NCBI GenBank assembly: GCA_003990745.1
Contig: RBNI01000004.1
Span: 1-64,000, forward strand
Reading direction: 5' to 3'
Source of the DNA: Jimgerdemannia flammicorona
Taxonomy: Eukaryota; Mucoromycota; Endogonomycetes; Endogonales; Endogonaceae
DNA: 64,000 bases
Part shown: piece by piece, positions 24,735-33,931 of the stretch
Numbering within the stretch: position 1 is the first letter of the stretch
Layout of the letters: each line of letters opens with the position of its first letter
Made by a program: the position numbers and the translations under genes
The notes under the pieces: model-generated
Database searches by the model: none
What the model was told of the DNA's origin: nothing
What the model saw: only the letters and a program-made list of their open reading frames with translations

Positions 24735-25275
24735 GCAGAGGGAGTATACAAAATTTGCAGCCCTCTACTAATAGCAAGGGATAGCCCCAAGCTGTCAGTG
24801 CCCCAAGCTATCAGTGCTCAGGTCAGTAGATAGATCAGTGGACACAGAGTCAGCAAAGGGAGTGTGTAAAATTTGCAGCCCTCTGCTGGCAGCAAGGGGC
24901 AGCCCCAAGCCACAAGTATCTGAGATAGAGGGATTGACAGAGGGGGGGGGGTAGACACAGGGAGTACACAAAATTTGTGGTTCTCTGCCAGCAGCAAGGG
25001 GCAGCCCTAAGCTATCAGTGCCTGGGTTAGTGGGTGGGGTCAGTTGGCAGGGTCAGTAGACATTGGGGTCAGTGGAGGGAGTATACAAAATTTGCAGCTC
25101 TCTGCTGGCAATAAGGGGCAGCCCCAAGCTACAAGTGTTCAGGATGGGTGGGGCAGGCAGAGGGAGTATACAAAATTTGCAGTATCAGCAGCATAGGGCT
25201 CCCCCCAGCAGTCTGTGTCTGGGCTGGAGGTTGGCAGAGTTGGTGGAGAGAGCATACAAAATTTGCAGTCCTCTG
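24735..25275 (+). repeat. Tandem repeat, ~85-120 bp units with 'gggagtatacaaaatttgcag'
   Basis: Six units start with variants of gggagtatacaaaatttgcag at about 24738, 24858, 24958, 25077, 25161 and 25246, followed by an (a/g)gcaaggggcagccccaagc block. This is unusually GC-rich for the island. Confidence 0.85.
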
Positions 25276-25324
25276 CCAGTAGTATAGGGGCAGCTCCAAG
25301 CTGTCAAGAAGTTTAAGTCTAGGT

Positions 25325-25485
25325 TGGAGGGTACTTCTGGTAGTCAGAGGGTGCTTCTGGTGATCGGAGGGTACTTCTGACAGTTGGAGGACATTTCTGG
25401 CAGTCAGAGGGTACTTCTGGTGATTAGAGAGTACTTCTGGTGATCAGAGGATATTTCTGGTGATCAGAGAGTGTTTCTGACAGAC
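25325..25485 (+). repeat. Tandem repeat, ~20 bp units 'agggtacttctggtgatcag'
   Basis: About eight head-to-tail units of roughly 20 bp with transitions between them. Confidence 0.85.
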
Positions 25486-25671
25486 AAAGTCCACTACAGA
25501 TTCAGGCCCCATCACTGGTTTGGGTCCTACAGACACCCTGGCCCTATGCTATAATACTGCACTGTGGTACTATAAGAGCAGAGCCAAGGGATCAGTAGGA
25601 TCCAGCATAATGGCTAAACTAGTACTACAGAAGAGGCACCTGGCTACCAGCCTAATCCATATAAAATGACT

Positions 25672-25755
25672 GCTGAACCCTTATGAAAGATTGCCTAACC
25701 CTCATGAAAGATTGCCTAACCCTTATGAAAGATTGCCTAACCCTTACAAAAACTG
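25672..25755 (+). repeat. Tandem repeat, 22 bp units 'aacccttatgaaagattgcct'
   Basis: Three and a half near-identical units. Confidence 0.85.
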
Positions 25756-26111
25756 CTCCACCTGCCAGTCCCAGGCCTTAATGAGCCTATTATCTATTGT
25801 AAGTATGACAACTGTTGTATCTGAGCTCTCCTCAAAGGTGATGGTACTATAGTAGTCATGTGGTTAAAATAGGATGGCCATATTGGCTACAAATAGGACC
25901 CCAAAACCATAGATAAGATTGTACCAGACTCTGCTGCTATCCTCCCAGGTTGGGCTCTTCCTTTCTGGGATATAGAATATTATTGGGGTAACATTATTAT
26001 CTGTATGTATAGGCAGAGAAACATTGTACCTGATATATCCTAATGTGATACAAGTGTATAGTTGAGTGAACCCTTGGCCCCAGACCTTATACTGCCAGGC
26101 TGTACTGGTGA

Positions 26112-26783
26112 ATGCCTGCTCTTGGCCTAGCCCCAGAAGCCCTGGCTTGGAAACCTGCCAGACAGATAGTATCTAGTCAGTTCTTTTTGCATATAAGGGG
26201 ACAGAAACCCCCCAGACTGCAGCATCCAAAAAAAGCAGAGCTTCTCACCTTATATGGTATACTAAATTGTGCCAAGAATATATATACAGCTGCACTGAGA
26301 TCACCACCAAGTTGGCCTGTCATATACTCTACCAATCTACTCAAAGAACCCCAGATCATAGCTACTATTGCTGTACAGACCATGTCATACTCATACAGTT
26401 TGCTCTTCAATAGCACTTCTAAAGTTCTAGTAGAGGTACAGAATCTTATGCATCTCTGGAATTGTGTCAAAAAGAGTATATTGGTGAAGAGTGTAATTAT
26501 CTGGAGAGGAGTAAAAAAAAGAAAAATGAGTGCAGGGGATTTCAGAACTCTAGAACCCATCCTTTACCAGTGTTACAGTATACTCAATTCCTGTCCAAAC
26601 CCTCCCTCCTTGCTTTTTTCACCCTCTCTTTCCTACTATCCAGTATTTGACACAATCCTCACAAATCTCATTGATGTGGTAGTGAAGCTTGTTACTGTAG
26701 AGATTCCTTACCACCATTACAACTACCTCTCTGTATTCATTAATGATAATATAGTTCTTTTCATTATTAGTTACTCCTGCTGA
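26112..26783 (+). CDS. Unrecognised 223-codon frame inside hAT-2
   Basis: An uninterrupted 223-codon frame from ATG in DNA where stops are otherwise dense. The product would be basic, with a Cys-containing central part and a hydrophobic C-terminus (LTNLIDVVVKLVTVEI, then VFINDNIVLFIIS). I recognise no domain, and no hAT family member is known to me with this sequence. It could be the relic of transposon cargo or a chance opening in a less-decayed patch. The codon pattern does not settle it. Confidence 0.3.
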   Translation: MPALGLAPEALAWKPARQIVSSQFFLHIRGQKPPRLQHPKKAELLTLYGILNCAKNIYTAALRSPPSWPVIYSTNLLKEPQIIATIAVQTMSYSYSLLFNSTSKVLVEVQNLMHLWNCVKKSILVKSVIIWRGVKKRKMSAGDFRTLEPILYQCYSILNSCPNPPSLLFSPSLSYYPVFDTILTNLIDVVVKLVTVEIPYHHYNYLSVFINDNIVLFIISYSC

Positions 26784-26984
26784 CCAATGAACCCCTTGGT
26801 CAAGAACAATTGACTCTGATTTGAATGTAGACCCTCAAGCCTTGATGGTGATGCTAGTATTGCTTTTACTGAACATCTTGCCCTCAAATTTCTCTATTTG
26901 ATCAGATACTAGATATAGTTGAACTTAGGTAACTTTGAACTCTCCTTTCTAATAGAACTGAGCTCTAATTTGAGGGACTAAGAT

Positions 26985-27095
26985 AAGTATGCAGATGGGT
27001 TGCATGCAGATGGGTTACATGTGGATAGGTTATATGCAGATAGATTGCATGCAGGTAGGTTGCATGCAAATGAGTTGCATGTGGGTGTGGGTGTT
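26985..27095 (+). repeat. Tandem repeat, ~16 bp units 'gcagatgggttgcat'
   Basis: About seven degenerate units of gcagat(g/a)ggttgcat. Short gtgagtgag and gttgcatgag runs follow up to 27240. Confidence 0.8.
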
Positions 27096-27964
27096 TTTTA
27101 GAAAGAGATTATGTAAAAAATGAAGTTAAATAAAACATAGAGATGGGTATTTCAGAAAAAGAGCATAAGTGAGTGAGTGAGTGAGTTGTATGCTGATTAG
27201 TTGTATGCCAACGAGTTGTATAAGTTGCATGAGTTGCATAAGATTACTTATAAAGACTTGCTTCTGTTCCTTTTGAGACCTCCACCATGCAATACATTAA
27301 CTCAACAGCTCAGCCACCAAAGGTATGCCTGCAATGTCTACCAGTCTTTCTTCATATTGACCAGATATTATAAATAAAGTTGGCAGATCTCGCTATAGAG
27401 TTGTAGACCCTAAGAAAAGCATAAGATAAATTGAGTTGTACTGGAGAAATTTAAATAAATATAAGTAAACAAGTGGCAGCAGAGTGAGCAATCTACATCT
27501 ACTATTGGCTGCTCCAAAAAGGCTATTATATATATAGCTATAAGGTCTGTGAATTCTAAGGTCTAAAGGGCCACCATGAGTTGTTACCAGAATTCTCCCT
27601 CATCTCTACCATCACTACTACCATCACCATTACTATTGCCACTATTGTCACCCCTTTGGCTCTCAATGAGTAGCTTGTATACTGCTTATATGAAAAAGAA
27701 TCTAACATTGTCAACAGAGAGTGTATTTCCATCTCGAATACTCTCTCTTTTGATAATCATTGTAGGGTAAAAAATGAGTAGACTGGACCAATGACTACTG
27801 TTTTATTTGCTCATAATGTAGCAGGAAAGAAAAAAGAACAAAGAAAAAGAATAAAGAAAGAACAAAAGAAAAGAGAGAATAAAAGAAAGGGTGATATCAC
27901 CAAAGTACAGTAGAAAAAAAAAACAAGAGTGAAAATGAACAAAAGAAAGAGTAATATTATCAAA

Positions 27965-28090
27965 GATTTCAATCTGAATGGATCAATCCAGATAGATCAA
28001 TTCAGATAGATCAATCTAGATAAATTAATCTAGATAGATCAATCCAGATCAATCTGGATCAATCTGGATCAGATCACAAGACTAATCTGA
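27965..28090 (+). repeat. Subterminal ~14 bp repeat array of hAT-2 (right)
   Basis: Units gatcaat(c/t)(c/t)agata repeated about nine times shortly before the right terminal inverted repeat. Confidence 0.85.
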
Positions 28091-28164
28091 GTTGATTTAA
28101 ATCTATTATATGATGAATCTGAATCAAATCTCATCCAGATCAACTCCATCTGTTTGGAGCACTA

Positions 28165-29470
28165 TTACCCAGAAAGAACTAATACCAATATAGATACTCT
28201 CTCACAGATACTCCAAAGGACCTCCAACCAGCAAATCAATTATGAATAAAAAACTCTACTATAGAATTATCACCTATCTGAGATAGTGAAAGATACCCCA
28301 ATATCTGAAAGAATGGACACAAATAATTATCAATAGAACATGGAAACAATTTGAAACTAATAGAGAAACATTGAAAAAAGAAAAGCTACTAGTTATATCA
28401 GAACACAAGAAGGAGCAAGCAATGAAATCAGTATATAAACTTGGCTATCTAGGAGGAACAAACATATATAATAAAGCAAGAAGAACAATATAGTGGTCAG
28501 GAATAGAGAAAAATATTAGATAATTTATCAAGATGTATGACAAATATCAGAAATAGAAACAAAATCAACAAAATCAAGCCTCAGGATTAGCATACATAGA
28601 ACCAGTACTATTCACCTACATTACAATAGATATGATTGGCTCTCTACCCTTGACTTTGACTAGGAACTAATACATCATTATCATTATAGACCTTTTTACA
28701 AAATGGATAGAGGCAGGACTTCTTAAGAAAGTTAATATATAGTTAATTGCTGATTTTTTTTACAAAGAAATCATCTGCTAGTTCAAGACTCCAATATAAG
28801 TAACTACAGACAGAGGAATAGAATTTGTGAATCAGTTCTTTGAGATTCTCTATAAGAAGTATAAGATTCAGCATATTCAGACCACAGCATACTATCTTTA
28901 AGAAGATAGATAGGCAGAAAGGACCAACAAAACTCTCAAGAATGTTATTGCCAAGATCTGTGATAACTATGAAAACTGATATTACTATCTACTAATAACA
29001 TTATCTGCTCTCCAGGATATTCAATCACAAAGCACCCATTTCATCTCTCAGAAAATACTATTTGAAGAAGAAAGTTCTCAAAAAACCCTATCATCTAATA
29101 GGAATACTTTATGGAAATATATAGATAAAGAAATACAGAGACTATACCAAATCAGAAAGAAGGCTGAGAATTACATAACCAAGGTACAGGCACTATAGCA
29201 GAATAATACAGAAAAGGTTTACAAGTCCCTGGAGATTATTAAGATAAGAGACAAGATTCTAATATATCAGAATATAGTAGAAGCCTCATGGTCATGAAAA
29301 CTGGAGCCTAAGTAGGAAGGACCTTACCTTGTGTAAGAGATAAAAGAGACTACCTTTTGGCTATGAAAACTCTCAGACATAATCATTTCCACTACTATTT
29401 ACTAAAACTAACTCAAGAAGTATCATGGCCAGTCAATAAAGTATAGCTACACAATGAGCTATAGAAAGAC
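28165..29470 (+). pseudogene. Gypsy-G2 integrase
   Basis: The reading continues pol after hAT-2. It has KEKLLVISEHKKEQAM, GYLGGTN, then CDKCQKQKQ-type zinc-finger Cys (about 28530-28560). The core has ITIDMIGSLPL (first Asp) near 28625 and TTDRGIEFVNQFF (second Asp) near 28805. A catalytic-Glu region with TAYY and ERTNKTLKN follows near 28885-28940. The C-terminal part reads GPYLVQEIKETTFWL near 29320. TAG/TAA replace Gln repeatedly. Confidence 0.8.
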
Positions 29471-29902
29471 AATAGTATACTACCAAGCTACCTATAATAG
29501 AGGAATTCTTTGACAGTATCCAAAGTATAGTACAGATATATCTGTCACAAATTTCACACTTCAAGATCTATCAGAATTGGACAGAGCTTTAAGAATACTT
29601 CAAGTTAGAATAGCTACTAAACTTAAGCCAGAGATAGCAAAAGAAGATTGGATCAGAGAGTACTAGTTCTCCTATGTTCAGATCACTATTGTTAAATGAG
29701 TATATAAGTTATTTAAGAAGAATAAGCCAGCCTTAGCTCACCTTTGAGAAGTGGTTTCAGGAGACTTTATATAAGTCAAAAAGTATCATTGAGAGATTGT
29801 AATGATACAGATTGCATAGTACAAAGAGGTACAGATTGTGGAGGCTTAGGAGTTTGAGTAAATAGGGTATTTTAGAAATGAATTACCTATTCAGAAGGAA
29901 GT
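29471..29902 (+). other. Gypsy-G2 3' tail after integrase, with polypurine tract
   Basis: Decayed coding-like sequence (ALRILQVRIATKLKPEIAKEDWI) of unknown role follows integrase. The segment ends in CAGAAGGAAGT (29892-29902), the polypurine tract before the 3' LTR. Confidence 0.55.
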
Positions 29903-31253
29903 TGTGATAGTTGATCTGAATTAGCAATATGAATCAGAGAAATAGACATTTGATTATAGTACCTGAATCTGATCTCCAAATATAGTATAGCCTTACAAAT
30001 AGCAGTCATGTTTTCACAAATATAAAAATTCTACAGATATAGAATCTTCATAATCAAAGAGATTTCATGACTCCTTTCTCTGCTACCTTACTAGTTACAA
30101 GGTTTGATAGGCAACCTTCTGAGTCCCCTTTCCTCTATTATTACCCCCTCTATCTCGAGTTAGTTTGCTGTGCCTGTATGGATATGGTGGGAGAAGGGCA
30201 ATGGTGATGAGTTGCCCCTTTATTGATGTCAGATCAGTGTCTTCTTTACTTTTTCATGGTTTCTAGTATCTTTGGCTGCATCTGGAGTACATTCATTTTG
30301 GTGTGGCATCTTCTTCCTTTTGCCATCGCCAATAAGGTACTGTCTTGATATGTCTTGAGCTACATAGGGAGTCAGCTGACCTTGGGCATCAAGTGCTCAG
30401 TGTAGGTTACCTACAGGTCCTCAGTGCCTGTGGTGGAGCCCTCTGACTTTGGCAAGCTTTCCAGCAAGCATGGTTCTGGCATAGGTGACTGTTTTTCAGG
30501 TGTTATCGGGATAGGAGGGGAGATGGCTGTTACAGATAGAAGGATGGGCAATTACAGTGAACCAGTGGAGTACCAGGCTGGGGGCGGTCATCAGGGCTGA
30601 GGCAGACAATATTTCGGTGGGGCCTTTCGATTGGCTGGTAGAGGGTGGGGTGGTGCAGGGACTGGTATCCTGGCTATACTCAACTGGAACCAGGAGCTAA
30701 TATGGTAACATGATCGAGGTCCGCAGGCTTAGGGAGTGAGACCTTCCTCATTTGGCAGTACCTGACTGGAACTAGGAGCTGACATGGCAATGTGATCGAG
30801 GCCTGCAGACTCGGGGAGTAGGAGTGGGGTCTTTTCAGGCCCTAGCCCATATATAAGTTCTTTAAGGAAGGTGCTGTATGTAAGTTCTTTACTCACTCGC
30901 TTTGAATCTACTTTGCTCTCTATTGGTTGATTGGGGGGTTTTTTCTTTACCTCAGGCTTTCTTTTGGGGTTTGGGGGGCTATTCTTTATTCAGTCCCAGT
31001 GCTGCTAGATCTGATGCATAGATGTGCTCTTGTGTGTAAATGATGATCCAACCCTGGTGAGTAGACAAGTCTAGTCTATGTCATGGGGGTCGATGTAACT
31101 GGTGTTCAACAGACATAGCTGGAGTGGTAGGACTGCTGGACAGCTTAGTAGCCTAGGTTAATGAGGGAATATTGTTTGGTGGATGGTGGGGGAGGGTTTT
31201 GGTCTATATAGTCTAGGTTCCCTTCCAATAAAAATCCACGGAACTATGAGTCC

Positions 31254-31289
<36 letters not shown>

Positions 31290-31593
31290 AAGAGATTTTA
31301 CAGATATAGAGAATCTACACTTGTAGAAAATGACTTATAGGAAACATAGTCATAACTTAGCCACCTTATAACTAGCAAACTTGTATAAATAACCCAGTAT
31401 CTAGAGTGAATAAACCTCAGATCAAAATAGTTCAAAGCAAAGAGAAAGCAAAGAAACTAGTAAATCTGTGGGCAGATACACTTTGAACTCACCCACCCCT
31501 GTATCCCAAGGACTCTGCAGAGTCAAAGAAGATCAAGTTTTCAAGATACAGAAATCTAACATACTTCCAAGGTTAAGTGTCCACTACATTACA
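29903..31593 (+). repeat. Gypsy-G2 3' LTR, interrupted
   Basis: 29903-30065 and 31299-31593 together match the 5' LTR 17108-17565. The interruption is retroposon copy 2. LTR ends TGT...ACA are intact. Confidence 0.88.
30066..31286 (+). mobile_element. Non-autonomous poly(A)-tailed retroposon, copy 2
   Basis: About 1.2 kb with a tail of 30 A (31257-31286) and AATAAA at about 31228. It is flanked by a perfect 12 bp duplication, tcaaagagattt, at 30054-30065 and 31287-31298. It aligns end to end with copy 1, with an internal deletion and rearrangement near 30630-30830. Both copies start within a few bases of each other, so this is probably full length. No coding frame is shared by the copies. 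Confidence 0.88.
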
Positions 31594-31751
31594 ATACTTA
31601 TGACAAAGCAAGAAGGTCTATATAGTGGCCAGGAATAGAAGAAGATATCCAAAGATTTGTACAAATATGTGATAGGTGCTAGAAACAGAAATAATATTAA
31701 TGGAATCAACCCCCTGGATCAGTAGACATTGAACCAACCCCATTTGCCACT
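31594..31751 (+). pseudogene. Gypsy-G1 integrase, right fragment
   Basis: Resumes the G1 reading interrupted at 17107: YDKARRSIQWPGIEEDIQRF, then CDRCQKQKQYQWNQPPGS, across stops. The zinc-finger Cys pair is intact. It ends abruptly at about 31751 in mid-gene, where CpG-containing host-like sequence begins. Confidence 0.8.
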
Positions 31752-32008
31752 AATATCGATGATGAGGGTGCCCGTGCTCTGGCCGAGTTTCTGAAGCATA
31801 ACATCTTCTTTTTCAAATTCTCGGTAAAAATCTGCAAGGCGGCTACGTCAAAGACATGGAATACGCCGAAGGTGGTGGCATGGTCCACCGCGACCTTCAT
31901 CCAGGGGACGTATTCTTCATGTCGCGCGAAAACACTAGTGAGGTAGCGCAAATCGTTGAATGCCATCGCCAAGCGCAGTCCATACAAGGACTGTCTTTTG
32001 AGCAGTAA
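31752..32008 (+). pseudogene. LRR plus protein-kinase remnant at the island edge
   Basis: 31752-31802 reads NIDDEGARALAEFLKHN, a ribonuclease-inhibitor-type leucine-rich repeat. After a frame change, 31820-32008 reads KDMEYAEGGGMVHRDLHPGD and ends at TAA. This contains a kinase catalytic loop (HRDLHPG, with the usual Asn changed to Asp). No DFG motif follows, so the piece is truncated. The same pairing of LRR and kinase occurs on the minus strand at 49.8-51.2 kb, which suggests one gene family. The N-terminal part was lost at the junction with G1. Confidence 0.55.
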
Positions 32009-32305
32009 TATCAATGATTCTTAACTTTTTTTTTTCTTCTTTTTTTCAGATCGATGCGGAGCTAGCACTTAGCAAAATACCTTTTTGCATTCAGCATGCC
32101 TATTGCGTAAGTAATCTATTTTCGCAATGATTTGGTTTATTACGCTCTGCGGCGTGGCATGTTGCCCTAGGTCGACGCCCCATTCTCACCATTTTGAAAA
32201 TTGCATGCGCGTCCTGACACAAAACTCTGCCCATATATGAACTGTCTGTAACCTCTGCAAACTCCAATGGCGCCCGTCAAGCCTTCTCTTCTCCTTACTA
32301 ACTCT

Positions 32306-32525
32306 TTACATAGTCACGGCCGCCTTGTGGAAGTGCCATTGGCATTGGAGGAACGGCAGCGAGAACCCGAACCCGAGGTATAGGAACATTTTCACCGCCA
32401 ACGCGAACTTGTTCTTGGTCGAGGATGGGAGGTTCTGACCGTTCTCGTTAGAGAAATGGTAGAGGTCGGAGCGGAGCAGGATGACGAAAGTGAAGGGCGG
32501 CGAGGTACGACCGCGACGAGGGCAT
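32306..32525 (-). CDS. Cox8/COX7C-like cytochrome c oxidase subunit, N-terminus unresolved
   Basis: The frame ending at 32306 reads YHFSNENGQNLP, STKNKFALAVK, then one hydrophobic helix (MFLYLGFGFSLPFL) and a short His/Lys tail. That is the layout of small subunit VIII/VIIc of mitochondrial complex IV: a presequence, a Lys/Asn-rich linker and one transmembrane helix. No ATG precedes this block in frame. The only good start (32525) lies in the +1 frame and gives an Arg-rich, presequence-like MPSSRSYLAALHFRHP. Either an intron or a frameshift joins the two, or this is a pseudogene. Family match is from memory of the motif, so confidence is moderate. Confidence 0.45.
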
Positions 32526-32745
32526 GTTTGATGGAGGGTGCGAGCTGTATAGTGTAGAGTCAGAGTAATAGATGACAAAACGTGCCGAAAAGAGTGTATA
32601 CCATCGCTCTTTTCTTCGCATGAATTCGCCGCGCTGTAACTGACGTCATATTTTTAGCTGGTTTTGACAAAGAGTGGGTTACAGGGCCATCCGGTGATTT
32701 TCTATGCGCACTCCGCAATCGCTTTCGCAATAATATTCTCCCACT

Positions 32746-32746
<1 letters not shown>

Positions 32747-32796
<50 letters not shown>
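32747..32796 (+). repeat. 50-nt poly(A) run
   Basis: Uninterrupted A between the Cox8-like frame and the secreted-protein gene. No target duplication is seen around it. Confidence 0.9.
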
Positions 32797-32798
<2 letters not shown>

Positions 32799-33018
32799 AA
32801 AGAAAGAAAAGGAGGTATATTTCGTCTACATAAGCCATCATAATACATACATAGGGGCATGCATCTAGTTCCCACATACATGCATCGTACACCGCTTCGA
32901 TATCATTGGATAAAAAGATTAACAACCTAATATCATGAGTATAAAGTCAGGACCTAAATTCGACCAAAACTAAAACCCTCCCCTCACTCCAAAACCAAAA
33001 TCAACCCCCAAAAAAAAA

Positions 33019-33324
33019 ATGAAACTAAACGCCTCCACTATCGTCGCCATCCTGGTCTTCCTCGCGCCCGCTGCTGCCGGGGTGGACACCATCGCCGCCG
33101 ACCGTAACACCGAATCCGCTATCGACGCCGGGCTCTTCGACCAGCCGGGTCAGTTTGTGATCAGCGATGAGTTGCAAACCATGGACCGTTGCTGCTACTG
33201 CTGGAGATGTCTGGAGGCGAAGCTCCAGAAGCAGGAGGTGGTCCGCCAAAACATGTTCCAGCTGCCTTCCGATAGACGCGTCGAAGATGTCTGCTGTTCG
33301 TGCTGGGATTGCGACGAGCAATGA
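33019..33324 (+). CDS. Small secreted cysteine-rich protein (effector-like), unrecognised family
   Basis: A 101-residue protein starting MKLNASTIVAILVFLAPAAA, a clear signal peptide with cleavage likely after Ala20 or Gly21. The mature part is about 80 residues and acidic. It has exactly eight Cys in two copies of CCxCWxC (Cys58, 59, 61, 64 and Cys92, 93, 95, 98), 34 residues apart. Each copy is preceded by Asp/Val. The spacing suggests two equivalent metal-binding or disulfide knots. The ATG follows a C-rich and A-rich leader (33001-33018). It lies 1.3 kb from the transposon island, a common setting for fungal effectors. I know no named family with this motif pair, and the frame has no intron. 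Confidence 0.7.
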   Translation: MKLNASTIVAILVFLAPAAAGVDTIAADRNTESAIDAGLFDQPGQFVISDELQTMDRCCYCWRCLEAKLQKQEVVRQNMFQLPSDRRVEDVCCSCWDCDEQ

Positions 33325-33817
33325 GCCGAGGCAAGGGAAGGGTGTTGTGATGGGAGATGATTAAAACAAAAAGAAAAGAAAGAAAAAAATTCACCTTTCG
33401 CTCGGATAGGAAGACAAAGAAATAAAAAAGGAAATCTCATCCAATTAAAAACGTCGCGATGAATTCAAGATTAGTTCCAATTAGGGCGTATGCAGGAAGT
33501 TAATTTTCCTACAATATTATATTCGTTTAAACATCCATCGGTTTTGCAAGCAGGCTTAGATAGCCACCCCCCGATTGTCTCTCATGAAAGTTGTCTTTTG
33601 CGAGAGGGGCAAGTAATTGTAATATAAGTATTGCGCGTCGATAATGTGGTCTAGGGGCTTTCCGTAGGCTTGGAAGTACACGGTCGCGCAACAAAAGTTT
33701 GTCACTATGAATGGTTACTTGTGCACGACAAAGCCCCTGATAGTCTCGTCGCAAATGGTCTCACAAACCATATTTAAATAATTTTATGCAATATTTCTAA
33801 AAGTCTGATAAATTACA

Positions 33818-33900
33818 GCTATCTTGGCCGAGTTGGTCTAAGGCGCCGCACTCAAGTTGCGGTCTCGTAAGAGGCGTGCGTTCGAATCGCACAGATAGCA
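33818..33900 (+). tRNA. tRNA-Leu (anticodon CAA)
   Basis: 83 nt. The acceptor stem is GCTATCT paired with AGATAGC plus discriminator A. The anticodon stem CCGCA/TGCGG has loop CTCAAGT, so anticodon CAA (reads UUG). A long variable arm (TCGTAAGA region) makes it type II, as for Leu. The internal promoter A box starts TGGCCGAGTTGG at about 33825, and the B box GTTCGAATC is at 33880-33888. No intron is present. Confidence 0.93.
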
Positions 33901-33922
33901 CGTAAATATTTCCTTTTGTAAC

Positions 33923-33931
33923 TTTTTTTTT
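33923..33931 (+). terminator. RNA polymerase III terminator for tRNA-Leu
   Basis: A run of nine T lies 22 bases after the tRNA, with a weaker TTTT at 33914. Confidence 0.75.

Larger units (their letters stand above)
21562..28172 (+). mobile_element. hAT-2 DNA transposon (6.6 kb) in Gypsy-G2 pol
   Basis: Ends carry the 12 bp terminal inverted repeat TAGTGCTCCAAA (21570-21581; reverse complement at 28153-28164). This fits the hAT pattern of TA/CA-G-x-G starts. Flanking octamers ccactcag (21562-21569) and ttacccag (28165-28172) are an 8 bp duplication apart from three C/T differences. Both termini continue with a related gatttgattca...catcatat block. The interior has hAT transposase remnants at 22.6-24.6 kb and then 3.5 kb of tandem repeats and spacer. 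Confidence 0.85.
17108..31593 (+). mobile_element. Gypsy-G2: LTR retrotransposon nested in Gypsy-G1, itself carrying hAT-2 and a retroposon
   Basis: LTRs at 17108-17565 and 29903-31593 (the latter split by an insertion) start TGT and end ACA. Inside are a primer-binding site, gag, protease, dUTPase-like segment, RT, RNase H, a 6.6 kb hAT insertion, integrase and a polypurine tract. The flanks atat (17104-17107) and atac (31594-31597) look like a 4 bp target duplication with one C/T change. The host sequence on either side joins to a continuous G1 integrase. Coding parts carry many Gln/Arg-to-stop changes. Confidence 0.85.

Noticed and set aside
31706..32014. Minus-strand 102-codon frame over the LRR/kinase remnant
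   Set aside because: The plus strand carries the LRR and HRD motifs. The minus frame starts inside transposon sequence and shows no motif.
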